64,000 nucleotides of DNA, taken from assembly GCF_007991455.1 (NCBI RefSeq), contig NZ_BJYJ01000002.1, positions 338,120 to 402,119 of the forward strand, read 5' to 3'. Below, one piece after another: positions 34,656 to 42,235 of this stretch. Every line of letters begins with the position of its first letter. The first letter of the stretch is position 1. Source of the DNA: Chryseobacterium hagamense. GTDB taxonomy: Bacteria; Bacteroidota; Bacteroidia; Flavobacteriales; Weeksellaceae. Below the pieces are notes generated by a model. It was not told the origin of the DNA. It saw only the letters and a list, made by a program, of their open reading frames with translations, and made no database searches. The position numbers and the translations under genes were made by a program.

Positions 34656-34665
34656 TTAAAGTTTT

Positions 34666-34980
34666 ATGAATATGGAAAGCTTCAGAGCTGAACTGGAAAC
34701 AAGATTGAATATTGAAAAAGAATACATTGTTCAGGAACTTCTTTCCATGCAGGATGATCAGGAAAGACTTGAATTGCTGGGTAAATTCAATGAAAAATAC
34801 AAAGCACTGATCAAAAGAATGGCAGATGAAGAAGGCGTTGATCTGGAGACTTCTTATCTTAATGAAAACAACAACGACGATCCAGAAAGTCTTTCCAATG
34901 GCCAAATCATTCTGGGTAAAACCATGAACATTTACGACCGATTGGCTGATGAATTATACGAAAAAATCATACAGCAATAG
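34666..34980 (+). CDS. Hypothetical helical protein
   Basis: A 104-residue acidic, helix-rich protein (RLNIEKEYIVQELLSMQDDQ, ERLELLGKFNEKYKALIKRM, MNIYDRLADELYEKIIQQ) without signal or membrane segments. A second ATG two codons on is equally usable. It sits 10 bp after the basic protein gene and is probably cotranscribed. Function not recognised. Confidence 0.62.
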   Translation: MNMESFRAELETRLNIEKEYIVQELLSMQDDQERLELLGKFNEKYKALIKRMADEEGVDLETSYLNENNNDDPESLSNGQIILGKTMNIYDRLADELYEKIIQQ

Positions 34981-35005
34981 ATACTTCAATCTTAAACAGA
35001 AATTT

Positions 35006-35254
35006 ATGCTTAAAAGAATACTGACAAAGAAAAATCTCCTGCGCTCTTTAATGAACGCAATTATTTATACGACTGGTTTTTTCCTTATAAAACTTCTTTT
35101 TTATGCATTCGGATGGGAGGATAAGGAGAGCCTGAATGTATTTGGATTTGCAGTTTATTTCCTCTTTATATTTTTAGGTTTGTTTATCTTAGATGGCAGA
35201 GAGTACACTTGGAAAGATGTACTGAAATTTAAAAATTTAAATAAAACTAAATGA
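35006..35254 (+). CDS. Small membrane protein of unknown function
   Basis: An 82-residue protein with two hydrophobic segments (about 14-31, IIYTTGFFLIKLLFYAF, and 40-60, FGFAVYFLFIFLGLFIL), ending in a basic tail. The start at 35006 (MLKRILTKKNLLRSLMNAI) is chosen because the longer frame overlaps the preceding gene; 25 bp separate them this way. Its stop overlaps the paaI start (ATGA), indicating coupled translation. No family recognised. Confidence 0.62.
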   Translation: MLKRILTKKNLLRSLMNAIIYTTGFFLIKLLFYAFGWEDKESLNVFGFAVYFLFIFLGLFILDGREYTWKDVLKFKNLNKTK

Positions 35255-35664
35255 CACCACAACAGGTTGCAGAATATATGCTCGGTCAGGATGCATTTTC
35301 CCAATGGATGGATATCAGATTGATCGAAGCCAGAGAAAATTATTGTTTAATCGAAATGCCCGTTAAAAAGGAAATGATCAACGGGCTTAAAACGGTACAT
35401 GGAGGCGTTACCTTTGCCTTCGCCGATTCGGCACTGGCCTTTTCTTCCAACAATTCGGGAGACGCCGCAGTAGCCCTAAACTGTGTCATCAATTTTACCA
35501 GAGCCGGAAAAGAAGGCGATATTTTCAGGGCAGAAAGCATCCTGGAAAATGAAACCAGAAAAACTGCAGTTTACGATATTAAGATCACCAATCAGAACGA
35601 TGAACTGGTGGCCAAGTTTGTCGGAACGGTGTATAAAATAGGGAAGAAAGTAACGGAACTTTAG
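35251..35664 (+). CDS. paaI: Acyl-CoA thioesterase PaaI
   Basis: A 137-residue hotdog-fold thioesterase. The family signature VHGGVTFAFADSALAFSSN is present (about 51-69), together with SQWMDIRLIEARENYCLIEM and NFTRAGKEGDIFRAESIL. PaaI hydrolyses ring-hydroxylated or stalled CoA esters and so rescues the CoA pool. Translation is coupled to the small membrane protein gene upstream by a 4-base overlap. Confidence 0.94.
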   Translation: MTPQQVAEYMLGQDAFSQWMDIRLIEARENYCLIEMPVKKEMINGLKTVHGGVTFAFADSALAFSSNNSGDAAVALNCVINFTRAGKEGDIFRAESILENETRKTAVYDIKITNQNDELVAKFVGTVYKIGKKVTEL

Positions 35665-35742
35665 CTCCACGTAACAATGTAGCAATGTAGCAATGTAACA
35701 ATCTGTAATAGTGGATAAATAAAATAATTAAATTAACACAAA
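35665..35742. repeat. paa spacer with direct ATGTAACAAT-type repeats
   Basis: Spacer after paaI. GTAACAATGTAGCAATGTAG then CAATGTAACAATCTG (about 35669-35703): three or four tandem copies of a GTARCAAT unit, one orientation only. Confidence 0.7.
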
Positions 35743-36062
35743 TGATCAATTTCGAAAAGAACCCATTAATAGAAAAAAGTGTACAGTTTTCTTTAGATAT
35801 TATTGAATTCTGCGAACTGTTGGAAGAAAAGAAAAAGTTTGTTAGTGACAAACAGCTGCTGCGTTCCGGGGACAAGCATTGGAGCTAATGCATTTGAGGC
35901 ACAGAATCCGCACAGTAAAAATGATTTTATCAGTAAAATAAAAATTGCGGCTAAAGAATTAGAAGAAACAAAATATTGGCTCTATCTCTTAAATATTCCA
36001 GAACGTATCCATTTGATGAAAAATTGGAACGTCAAATTACAGAAATAGAAAAAATTATATAG
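35743..36062 (+). pseudogene. Four-helix-bundle (S23/IVP-like) protein gene with two frameshifts
   Basis: Frame 1 reads MINFEKNPLIEKSVQFSLDI, IEFCELLEEKKKF, LLRSG and then breaks. One extra G in the GGGG run near 35869 shifts the frame; after removing it the family signature follows: TSIGANAFEAQNPHSKNDF, then KIKIAAKELEETKYWLYLLN. Near 35998 a second shift is needed to reach RTYPFDEKLERQITEIEKII and the TAG at 36060-36062. The expected length (about 110 residues) is thus preserved only across three frames. These small four-helix-bundle proteins have no settled function. It is an interloper in the paa operon. Sequencing errors could explain one shift but two make real decay likelier. Confidence 0.75.
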
Positions 36063-36145
36063 AAAATATTAAGTACAAGTTTAAATAAAAAACAAGACAT
36101 TTAGTATTGTTGCACTGTTACACTGCTAAATCGTTACATTAAATT
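36063..36145. repeat. paa spacer with degenerate TTGTTACATT-type repeats
   Basis: Spacer before the thiolase. TATTGTTGCACTGTTACACTG then CGTTACATT (36104-36140), degenerate copies of the ATTGTTACATT unit, one orientation only. Confidence 0.6.
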
Positions 36146-37354
36146 ATGAACAACGTATACATCATAGACTACATCAGAACTCCGATTTCAAAATTAAGCG
36201 GGGGCCTTTCAGAAGTAAGAGCCGATGATCTGGCGGCTATTGTCATCAAAGAAATCATCGCAAGAAACCCGGAAGTTCCGGCAGGGGAAATTGAGGATGT
36301 AATCTTCGGATGCGCCAACCAGGCCGGTGAAGACAACCGGAACGTGGCGAGAATGGCCCTGCTGCTGGCCGGGCTACCGTATAAAATCGGGGGTGAAACC
36401 GTAAACAGACTATGCGCTTCGGGAATGTCTGCCGTAGCCAATGCCTTCCGTGCGATTGCTGCCGGAGAAGGGGAGATCTATATCGCAGGAGGTGTAGAGC
36501 ACATGACGCGTTCGCCCTACGTGATGTCAAAACCGAGTACGGCTTTCGGCCGGGACAGCCAGATGTTCGATACCACTTTCGGATGGCGGTTTGTAAACCC
36601 GAAAATGAAAGAAATGTACGGTGTCGACGGAATGGGAGAAACGGCGGAAAACCTGGCTGATATGCATCAGATCAGCCGTGAGGACCAGGACCGGTTTGCT
36701 TTATGGTCCCAGCAGAAAGCGGCCAGCGCACAGCAAAGCGGAAGACTGGCGGAAGAAATCGTAAAAGTAGAGATCCCGCAGAAAAAAGGAGAACCTAAAG
36801 TTTTCGATAAAGATGAATTCATCAAACCGGCTTCTACGATGGAAGGCCTGGCAAAACTTCGTCCGGCTTTCAGGAAAGAAGGCGGAACGGTAACTGCCGG
36901 AAATGCTTCGGGAATGAACGACGGTGCCGCCGCTTTGATTTTAGCCAGTGAAGAAGCCGTACAGAAATACGGGCTGCAGCCGATCGCCAGAATCCTGGGT
37001 TCAGCCGTTGCCGGTGTGGAACCGAGAATTATGGGCATCGGTCCGGTAGAGGCTGCCCAAAAAGTTTTGAAAAGACTGAACCTGTCATTGGAAGATATGG
37101 ATGTCATCGAACTGAACGAAGCGTTTGCCGCTCAGGCTCTGGCCGTAACGAGATCACTGGGATTAAAAGACGATGATTCCAGAGTAAATCCGAACGGGGG
37201 CGCCATTGCCATCGGTCACCCACTGGGCGTTTCAGGAGCGAGAATCGTCGGTTCTGCTGCTATGGAACTTCAGAAACAGAATAAGAAATATGCCCTGTGC
37301 ACCCTTTGTATTGGTGTAGGGCAGGGTTATGCAATGGTGATTGAAAAAGTGTAA
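36146..37354 (+). CDS. paaJ: 3-oxoadipyl-CoA thiolase (PaaJ/PcaF type)
   Basis: A 402-residue thiolase. The acyl-accepting Cys lies in VNRLCASGMSAVANAF (near residue 92), the His in NPNGGAIAIGHPLGVSGARI and the second catalytic Cys in CTLCIGVGQGYAMVIEK. GGVEHMTRSPYVMSKPSTAF is typical of 3-oxoadipyl-CoA thiolases rather than acetoacetyl-CoA thiolases. It cleaves 3-oxoadipyl-CoA and 3-oxo-5,6-dehydrosuberyl-CoA to acetyl-CoA plus a shorter acyl-CoA. Full length and intact. Flanked by spacer repeats on both sides. Confidence 0.95.
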   Translation: MNNVYIIDYIRTPISKLSGGLSEVRADDLAAIVIKEIIARNPEVPAGEIEDVIFGCANQAGEDNRNVARMALLLAGLPYKIGGETVNRLCASGMSAVANAFRAIAAGEGEIYIAGGVEHMTRSPYVMSKPSTAFGRDSQMFDTTFGWRFVNPKMKEMYGVDGMGETAENLADMHQISREDQDRFALWSQQKAASAQQSGRLAEEIVKVEIPQKKGEPKVFDKDEFIKPASTMEGLAKLRPAFRKEGGTVTAGNASGMNDGAAALILASEEAVQKYGLQPIARILGSAVAGVEPRIMGIGPVEAAQKVLKRLNLSLEDMDVIELNEAFAAQALAVTRSLGLKDDDSRVNPNGGAIAIGHPLGVSGARIVGSAAMELQKQNKKYALCTLCIGVGQGYAMVIEKV

Positions 37355-37567
37355 TCAATTTGAAAATGGTTCAATTTGATAATTTGAAAATGGTAGAGAG
37401 AAAACATTTTCAGTTTTAAGTGAACTCAGTAATTTTAATAGTTGACTTTGCTGAATGGAAACGCCTTCAGAAGGAAAATACACAGACATATTTCCAAAAA
37501 ATTTTTGGACTTTGCTTTAAAAATAATTTTCAAATTAACTCATTTTCAAATTTCTAAATTAAAATTT
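37355..37567. repeat. paa spacer with AATTTGAAAATGG direct and inverted repeats
   Basis: Spacer paaJ-paaY, 213 bp. AATTTGAAAATGG twice (near 37358 and 37380) and CATTTTCAAATTTCTAAATT near 37540 in inverse orientation; same type as the paaC-paaD spacer. An internal frame at 37442-37567 only extends the PaaY frame and is not credible coding. Confidence 0.65.
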
Positions 37568-38161
37568 ATGAATATCTATTCCTACCACGGCATACGGCCT
37601 ATTATCAAATCTTCTGCCTACATTCATCCGCAGGCGGTCATCATCGGGAATGTTGAAATCGGTGAAGAAGTGTATGTAGGTCCGAATGCGGTCATCCGCG
37701 GCGACTGGGGAAAGATCATCGTGAAGGATGGCGCGAATGTTCAGGAAAACTGTACGCTGCATGTTTTTCCGGGCATTGAAACCATTCTTGAAGAATCGGC
37801 CCATATCGGTCACGGAGCGATCATCCATTCCGGGCATATCGGAAAGAACTGCCTGGTCGGAATGAATGCCGTTGTAATGGACAAAGCGGTTATCGGTGAT
37901 GAATGCATCATCGGCGCCCTGGCTTTTGTTCCCGCCAACTTCAGATGCGAAGCCCGGAAACTGATTGTCGGAAGTCCGGCCAGGATCATCCGTGACGTTT
38001 CCGATGAAATGATCAGGTGGAAAACCGAAGGAACCCGGCTATACCAGGAGCTGGCCCGGGAAGGAAAAGATGCCATTCTTCCCTGTGAACCGTTTACCGA
38101 ATATGTACAGCAGATCCCGACGAAGGTGGTGGATTACAGTATTTGGGATGACGTGAAATAA
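37568..38161 (+). CDS. paaY: PaaY-like gamma-class hexapeptide protein
   Basis: A 197-residue left-handed beta-helix protein. The start at 37568 (MNIYSYHGIRPIIKSSAYIH) agrees with family length. Hexapeptide repeats run through AVIIGNVEIGEEVYVGPNAV and IRGDWGKIIVKDGANVQENC, with metal-binding His in HVFP and IGHGAIIHSGHIGKN. PaaY is a gamma-carbonic-anhydrase-like thioesterase or accessory protein that, as reported for Pseudomonas, hydrolyses off-pathway CoA esters in phenylacetate catabolism. C-terminal helix ends DYSIWDDVK. Confidence 0.9.
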   Translation: MNIYSYHGIRPIIKSSAYIHPQAVIIGNVEIGEEVYVGPNAVIRGDWGKIIVKDGANVQENCTLHVFPGIETILEESAHIGHGAIIHSGHIGKNCLVGMNAVVMDKAVIGDECIIGALAFVPANFRCEARKLIVGSPARIIRDVSDEMIRWKTEGTRLYQELAREGKDAILPCEPFTEYVQQIPTKVVDYSIWDDVK

Positions 38162-38196
38162 ATCGCATAAATCACATCAGGTTAAAAAACAAAAAA

Positions 38197-39027
38197 ATGA
38201 TTAAAAAAATCCTGCTGATCTGCAGCATGCTGCTTGGATTTTCGAGCCTGGTTTCGGCCCAAAAGGGCCAGGTAAAACCATTGACGATTGGAGAGATCAG
38301 GACATTGAGATCTGAAATACTGAAGGAAGACAGAACTTTAAACATCTATCTCCCGCTGAATTTTAACAAAGCCAAATCTTATCCGGTGATTTACCTGCTG
38401 GACGGAAGCCTGAATGAGGATTTTATTCATGTTACCGGATTGGTTCAGTTTTTCAACCAGATGTATGCCATGCCGGAAACCATTGTGGTCGGAATTGCGA
38501 ATATCGACCGGAAAAAAGATTTTACTTTTCATACCGACTTAAAAGATTTACAGCAGGATTATCCGACGACCGGGCATTCCGATCAGTTCATCCGCTTTCT
38601 TGAAAAAGAACTAAAACCTTATATCGGAACTCAGTTTAAAGTCACCGGTACCTATTTATTCGGGCAGTCATTAGGCGGATTGCTGGCCACGGAGATTTTA
38701 CTGAAAAAACCAGAACTGTTCGATAATTATTTTATCATCAGCCCCAGCTTATGGTGGGATGATGAAAGCTTACTGAAAAGTGCAGACCAATCGCTGGCCA
38801 AAATTCCGGATACCAGGAAATTTATTTATATTTCCGTCGGAAAGGGAGAACATCCGGTAATGGTAAAAGATGCTGAGGATCTGTATGATGTACTTAAGAA
38901 ATCCGGTAAAAAGAACTGGACGGTTGAGTATAAAATGATGGAGACCGATAATCACGCGACGATTCTGCACAGAAGCCTGTATGAAGGACTGGTGAAATTA
39001 TTTCCTTATCAGGAACCGAAAAATTAA
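38197..39027 (+). CDS. Exported alpha/beta hydrolase, esterase D/IroE-like
   Basis: A 276-residue hydrolase with a signal peptide (MIKKILLICSMLLGFSSLVS, then AQ). The fold is of the esterase D family: YLLDGSLNEDFIHVTGLV, the nucleophile elbow LFGQSLGGLLATEIL with Ser, and the catalytic His in ETDNHATILHRSLYEG. Related enzymes cleave siderophore or carboxylic esters in the periplasm. A link with phenylacetate is unclear; it lies 35 bp after paaY and may release aromatic substrates, or it may be a passenger. Normal length. Confidence 0.85.
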   Translation: MIKKILLICSMLLGFSSLVSAQKGQVKPLTIGEIRTLRSEILKEDRTLNIYLPLNFNKAKSYPVIYLLDGSLNEDFIHVTGLVQFFNQMYAMPETIVVGIANIDRKKDFTFHTDLKDLQQDYPTTGHSDQFIRFLEKELKPYIGTQFKVTGTYLFGQSLGGLLATEILLKKPELFDNYFIISPSLWWDDESLLKSADQSLAKIPDTRKFIYISVGKGEHPVMVKDAEDLYDVLKKSGKKNWTVEYKMMETDNHATILHRSLYEGLVKLFPYQEPKN

Positions 39028-39108
39028 AAATGAAACAATCTAAAAATGGATCAATGTAACAATTATTGGTAAACTGTTAAATTGATACGTTATTAAATTA
39101 AATATTTT
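39028..39108. repeat. paa spacer with ATGTAACAAT-type inverted repeats
   Basis: Spacer before paaZ. ATCAATGTAACAATTATTGG (39050) faces AACTGTTAAATTGATACG (39073): a hairpin of about 11 bp with mismatches. Confidence 0.72.
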
Positions 39109-41604
39109 ATGCAAAAACTGAAAAATTATATCCACGGCGAATGGGTGGAAGGTACCGGAAACGGAATTCCTCTGTACAATGCCGTGACGGGCGAGCAGGT
39201 AGCCGTTTCGGATACCGAAGGACTTAATTTCGAACAGGCCCTGGACTACGGAAGAACTGTTGGGTACAAAAACCTGGCATCCATGACGTTCTATGACCGT
39301 GGGGAAATGCTTAAAAAAGTAGCGCTTTACCTTCTTGAAAGAAAGAAAAAATATTACGATTTATCTTACAAAACGGGAGCCACCCACGTGGATTCCTGGG
39401 TGGACATCGAAGGAGGCTTCGGGACGTTCTTTACGTATTCCGGACTGGCAAAGAGAATGCTTCCGAATACCCCGTTCTGGGTAGATGGGGAAACCCAGAA
39501 AATCTCGGCCAACGGAACTTTCCTGGGAACCCATATTCTGACGCCGAGTGAAGGGGTTTCCGTTCAGATTAACGCCTATAACTTTCCGGTTTGGGGGATG
39601 CTGGAAAAACTGTCGACTTCATTGCTGGCGGGTGTTCCTTCCATCGTGAAGCCTTCACCGTTCGGATCCTATCTTACCAATGCGGTATTTCAGGATATGA
39701 TCGAAAGCGGTCTTTTGCCGGAAGGAGCCGTACAGCTGGTTTGCGGAGAACCTGGAAATATCCTGGATTACGTTCAGGATGGGGATTCCGTCCTTTTTAC
39801 CGGTTCGGCGACCACGGGAAGGAAATTAAAATCCTTGCCGTCGGTAGCAGGCAATGCTGTCCGTTTCAATATGGAAGCTGATTCCCTGAACTGTTCGATC
39901 TTAGGACTGGAAGCGAAGCCGGGCACTCCGGAGTTCGATTTATTCATCAAGGAAGTACGGAACGAGATGACGACCAAAGCCGGACAGAAATGTACGGCCA
40001 TCAGAAGAATTATCGTCCCTGAGAATTTGGTGGGTGATGTTCAGCAGGCTTTATCAAAAGCTCTGGACCAGACTAAAATCGGAAACCCTTTGAGCCGGGA
40101 AACGAAGATGGGATCTCTGGTTGGCAGACAGCAGTATGATGAGGTGTTAAGAAAAGTAAATTTACTGAAAGCGGAAACGGAACTGATTTATGACGGACAG
40201 CACGAACTGGTAGATGCCAATTATGAAAACGGAGCCTTCATGAGCCCTAAACTGTTCTTTAACGATAAGCCTTTCGAAAAAAATATCTCTCATGATGTCG
40301 AAGCCTTTGGGCCGGTTTCCACCCTGATGCCTTATAGAGATGCGGAAGAAGCGGCGGCTCTGGCCAAAAGAGGAAAGGGAAGCCTGGTAGGATCCATCAT
40401 TTCTCACGATGAAAAATTCGTAGCCGAAACCTCATGGAAAATGGCTTCCCAGCACGGAAGGATCTTCGTTCTGAACAGGGATAATGCCAAGGAAAGTACC
40501 GGTCACGGTTCGCCGCTTCCGACATTGATGCACGGAGGGCCCGGAAGAGCCGGAGGAGGTGAAGAGATGGGCGGACTGAACGGTCTTCATTTCTTCCTTC
40601 AGAAAACCGCCATTCAGGGCTCCCCGGATATTCTGACGGCGATAACCAAAGTTTACCAGCAGGGGGCGGAAAAGAAATATTCCGACAAGCATCCTTTCCG
40701 GAAGTATTTTGAAGAAGTGGAAATCGGTGATTCCCTGGAAACCGCGGGAAGAACCATTACCGATGCCGATATCGTAAACTTTTCAAACGTTTCATGGGAT
40801 CATTTCTATGCCCACACGGATGCAACAAGCTTAACGGGAACCATTTTCGATAAAACGGTTGCCCATGGATACTTTATCCTTTCCGCAGCGGCAGGATTGT
40901 TCGTTTCCGGAAAAAAAGGACCGGTGATTGCCAATTACGGTCTGGAAAACTGCTCATTCTTCAAACCGGTATACGCCGGAGATACAATTACCGTTTATTT
41001 AACGGCAAAAGAAAAGATCAACCGTGGCGTAAAGGGAAGAAACATCCCTTCCGGCGTGGTAAAATGGCTGGTGGAAGTGGTAAACCAGAGAGAAGAAATA
41101 GTTTGTGTAGCTACGATTCTGACTCTGGTGGCAAAACATTCGCCTTTTATCGATCTGAATGTAAAGAGTGTTCAGAAAATCCTGAACGGCTTAACGGAAA
41201 ATACCGCTTCACAATGGGGGAAAATGTCCGCCCAGCAGATGATCGAACATTTGGAACACGGCATATTGGTAAGTTTTGGCGAGCCGGAAGCCGACCGGTG
41301 CTTTACCCCGGAAGAGCAGCTGGAAAAATGGCAGGATTCCCTGTATAACCACCGCAAAATGCCGAAAGATTTCCAGGCCCCGTTCCTGAATGCCGATGGC
41401 TCATTGCCTGAACTGAAACATAAAAACCTGGAAGCGGCAAAACAGTCGTTCCTGGAAAACCTGAAAAGATTTTCAATCTATTATAAAGAAAATCCGCAGG
41501 CCGAGCATATGAATTTCGTATTCGGGAAGCTGAATAAGGAAATGTGGGAACTGATGCACAGAAAGCATTTTACCCATCATTTCGAGCAGTTCGGATTGGT
41601 ATAA
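39109..41604 (+). CDS. paaZ: Bifunctional oxepin-CoA hydrolase/3-oxo-5,6-dehydrosuberyl-CoA dehydrogenase PaaZ with extra C-terminal domain
   Basis: An 831-residue protein, about 150 residues longer than the 681-residue Escherichia coli enzyme. The aldehyde dehydrogenase domain (1-515) has GVSVQINAYNFPVWGMLEKL and the catalytic Cys295 in TTKAGQKCTAIRRI, the same number as in E. coli. The MaoC-type hydratase domain (about 530-680) has DADIVNFSNVSWDHFYAHTD and VAHGYFILSAAAGLF. It opens the oxepin ring and oxidises the aldehyde. The remaining C-terminal part (about 685-831) has WGKMSAQQMIEHLEHG and EMWELMHRKHFTHHFEQFGL, resembling a DUF1569/DinB-like four-helix domain with conserved His. A fusion of this sort is reported as a finding. 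Last gene of the paa operon. Confidence 0.94.
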   Translation: MQKLKNYIHGEWVEGTGNGIPLYNAVTGEQVAVSDTEGLNFEQALDYGRTVGYKNLASMTFYDRGEMLKKVALYLLERKKKYYDLSYKTGATHVDSWVDIEGGFGTFFTYSGLAKRMLPNTPFWVDGETQKISANGTFLGTHILTPSEGVSVQINAYNFPVWGMLEKLSTSLLAGVPSIVKPSPFGSYLTNAVFQDMIESGLLPEGAVQLVCGEPGNILDYVQDGDSVLFTGSATTGRKLKSLPSVAGNAVRFNMEADSLNCSILGLEAKPGTPEFDLFIKEVRNEMTTKAGQKCTAIRRIIVPENLVGDVQQALSKALDQTKIGNPLSRETKMGSLVGRQQYDEVLRKVNLLKAETELIYDGQHELVDANYENGAFMSPKLFFNDKPFEKNISHDVEAFGPVSTLMPYRDAEEAAALAKRGKGSLVGSIISHDEKFVAETSWKMASQHGRIFVLNRDNAKESTGHGSPLPTLMHGGPGRAGGGEEMGGLNGLHFFLQKTAIQGSPDILTAITKVYQQGAEKKYSDKHPFRKYFEEVEIGDSLETAGRTITDADIVNFSNVSWDHFYAHTDATSLTGTIFDKTVAHGYFILSAAAGLFVSGKKGPVIANYGLENCSFFKPVYAGDTITVYLTAKEKINRGVKGRNIPSGVVKWLVEVVNQREEIVCVATILTLVAKHSPFIDLNVKSVQKILNGLTENTASQWGKMSAQQMIEHLEHGILVSFGEPEADRCFTPEEQLEKWQDSLYNHRKMPKDFQAPFLNADGSLPELKHKNLEAAKQSFLENLKRFSIYYKENPQAEHMNFVFGKLNKEMWELMHRKHFTHHFEQFGLV

Positions 41605-41625
41605 TGCAAAATAAATTCATAAATT

Positions 41626-41660
41626 TAAAGGAGCCTTTTTTTAACAGGTTCCTTTTTTAA
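41626..41660 (+). terminator. Terminator at the end of the paa operon
   Basis: AAAGGAGCCT pairs with AGGTTCCTTT (one G-U) around a T-rich loop, followed by TTTTTAA. Confidence 0.75.
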
Positions 41661-41669
41661 TACAAATAT

Positions 41670-42206
41670 ATGGAACAGGCATTTTTCAAAGACTTTGATT
41701 TCACCGGTTTCTGGAATGAAAGCAGCTATTCGGAAAGGGATTATACCGAACCGTTTCCGGAAGAGGAAACTATCCTTTCGGTAGAGCAGGAACTGGGTTA
41801 TCAACTTCCGTCATCCTATATCGAGCTGATGCGCATCCGGAATGGCGGATTGGTAGAAAGAAGCTGCTTCCCGGCAGCAGAAGGCACTTCATGGGCAGAA
41901 GATCATATTGCGATTACCGGTATTATGGGAATCGGAAGGGAAAAGACCTATGCGCTTTGCGGAGAACTGGGCAGCCGTTTCATGATTGAAGAATGGGGAT
42001 ATCCGGATGATGGGATTTACTTCTGCGATTGCCCTTCTGCAGGACACGATATGATATTGCTGGATTATTCCGGATGTGGAAAAGAAGGAGAACCGGAAGT
42101 AGTGCACGTAGACCAGGAAGCAGACTACAGAAAAACGGTTCTGGCGAAAAACTTTGAAACCTTTATCAGAGGACTAAAGACAGAAGAGTATTTTGATCAC
42201 GAATAG
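41670..42206 (+). CDS. SMI1/KNR4 (SUKH superfamily) protein
   Basis: A 178-residue cytoplasmic protein with the SUKH pattern: VEQELGYQLPSSYIELMRIR then NGG, ITGIMGIGREKTYAL, YPDDGIYFCDCPSAGHDMIL and LDYSGCGKEGEPEVVHVDQE. SUKH proteins in bacteria often act as immunity proteins against contact-dependent or polymorphic toxins, mainly nucleases. No toxin gene adjoins it here. It is the first gene of a compact four-gene set (SMI1/KNR4, DUF4241, SMUG2, helicase) that starts right after the paa terminator, with a 29-bp gap to the next gene. Confidence 0.88.
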   Translation: MEQAFFKDFDFTGFWNESSYSERDYTEPFPEEETILSVEQELGYQLPSSYIELMRIRNGGLVERSCFPAAEGTSWAEDHIAITGIMGIGREKTYALCGELGSRFMIEEWGYPDDGIYFCDCPSAGHDMILLDYSGCGKEGEPEVVHVDQEADYRKTVLAKNFETFIRGLKTEEYFDHE

Positions 42207-42235
42207 ACATTTATCTTAAAATTAATACAGTACAG

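Noticed and set aside
35803..36048. 81-residue frame as an independent gene
   Set aside because: Its middle part is the family signature of the four-helix-bundle protein whose N-terminus is in another frame; best explained as a frameshifted pseudogene.
29361..39108. Regularly spaced repeats in the paa region as a CRISPR array
   Set aside because: The units are 10-12 bp, appear in both orientations, are interrupted by genes and have no uniform spacers; no cas genes.
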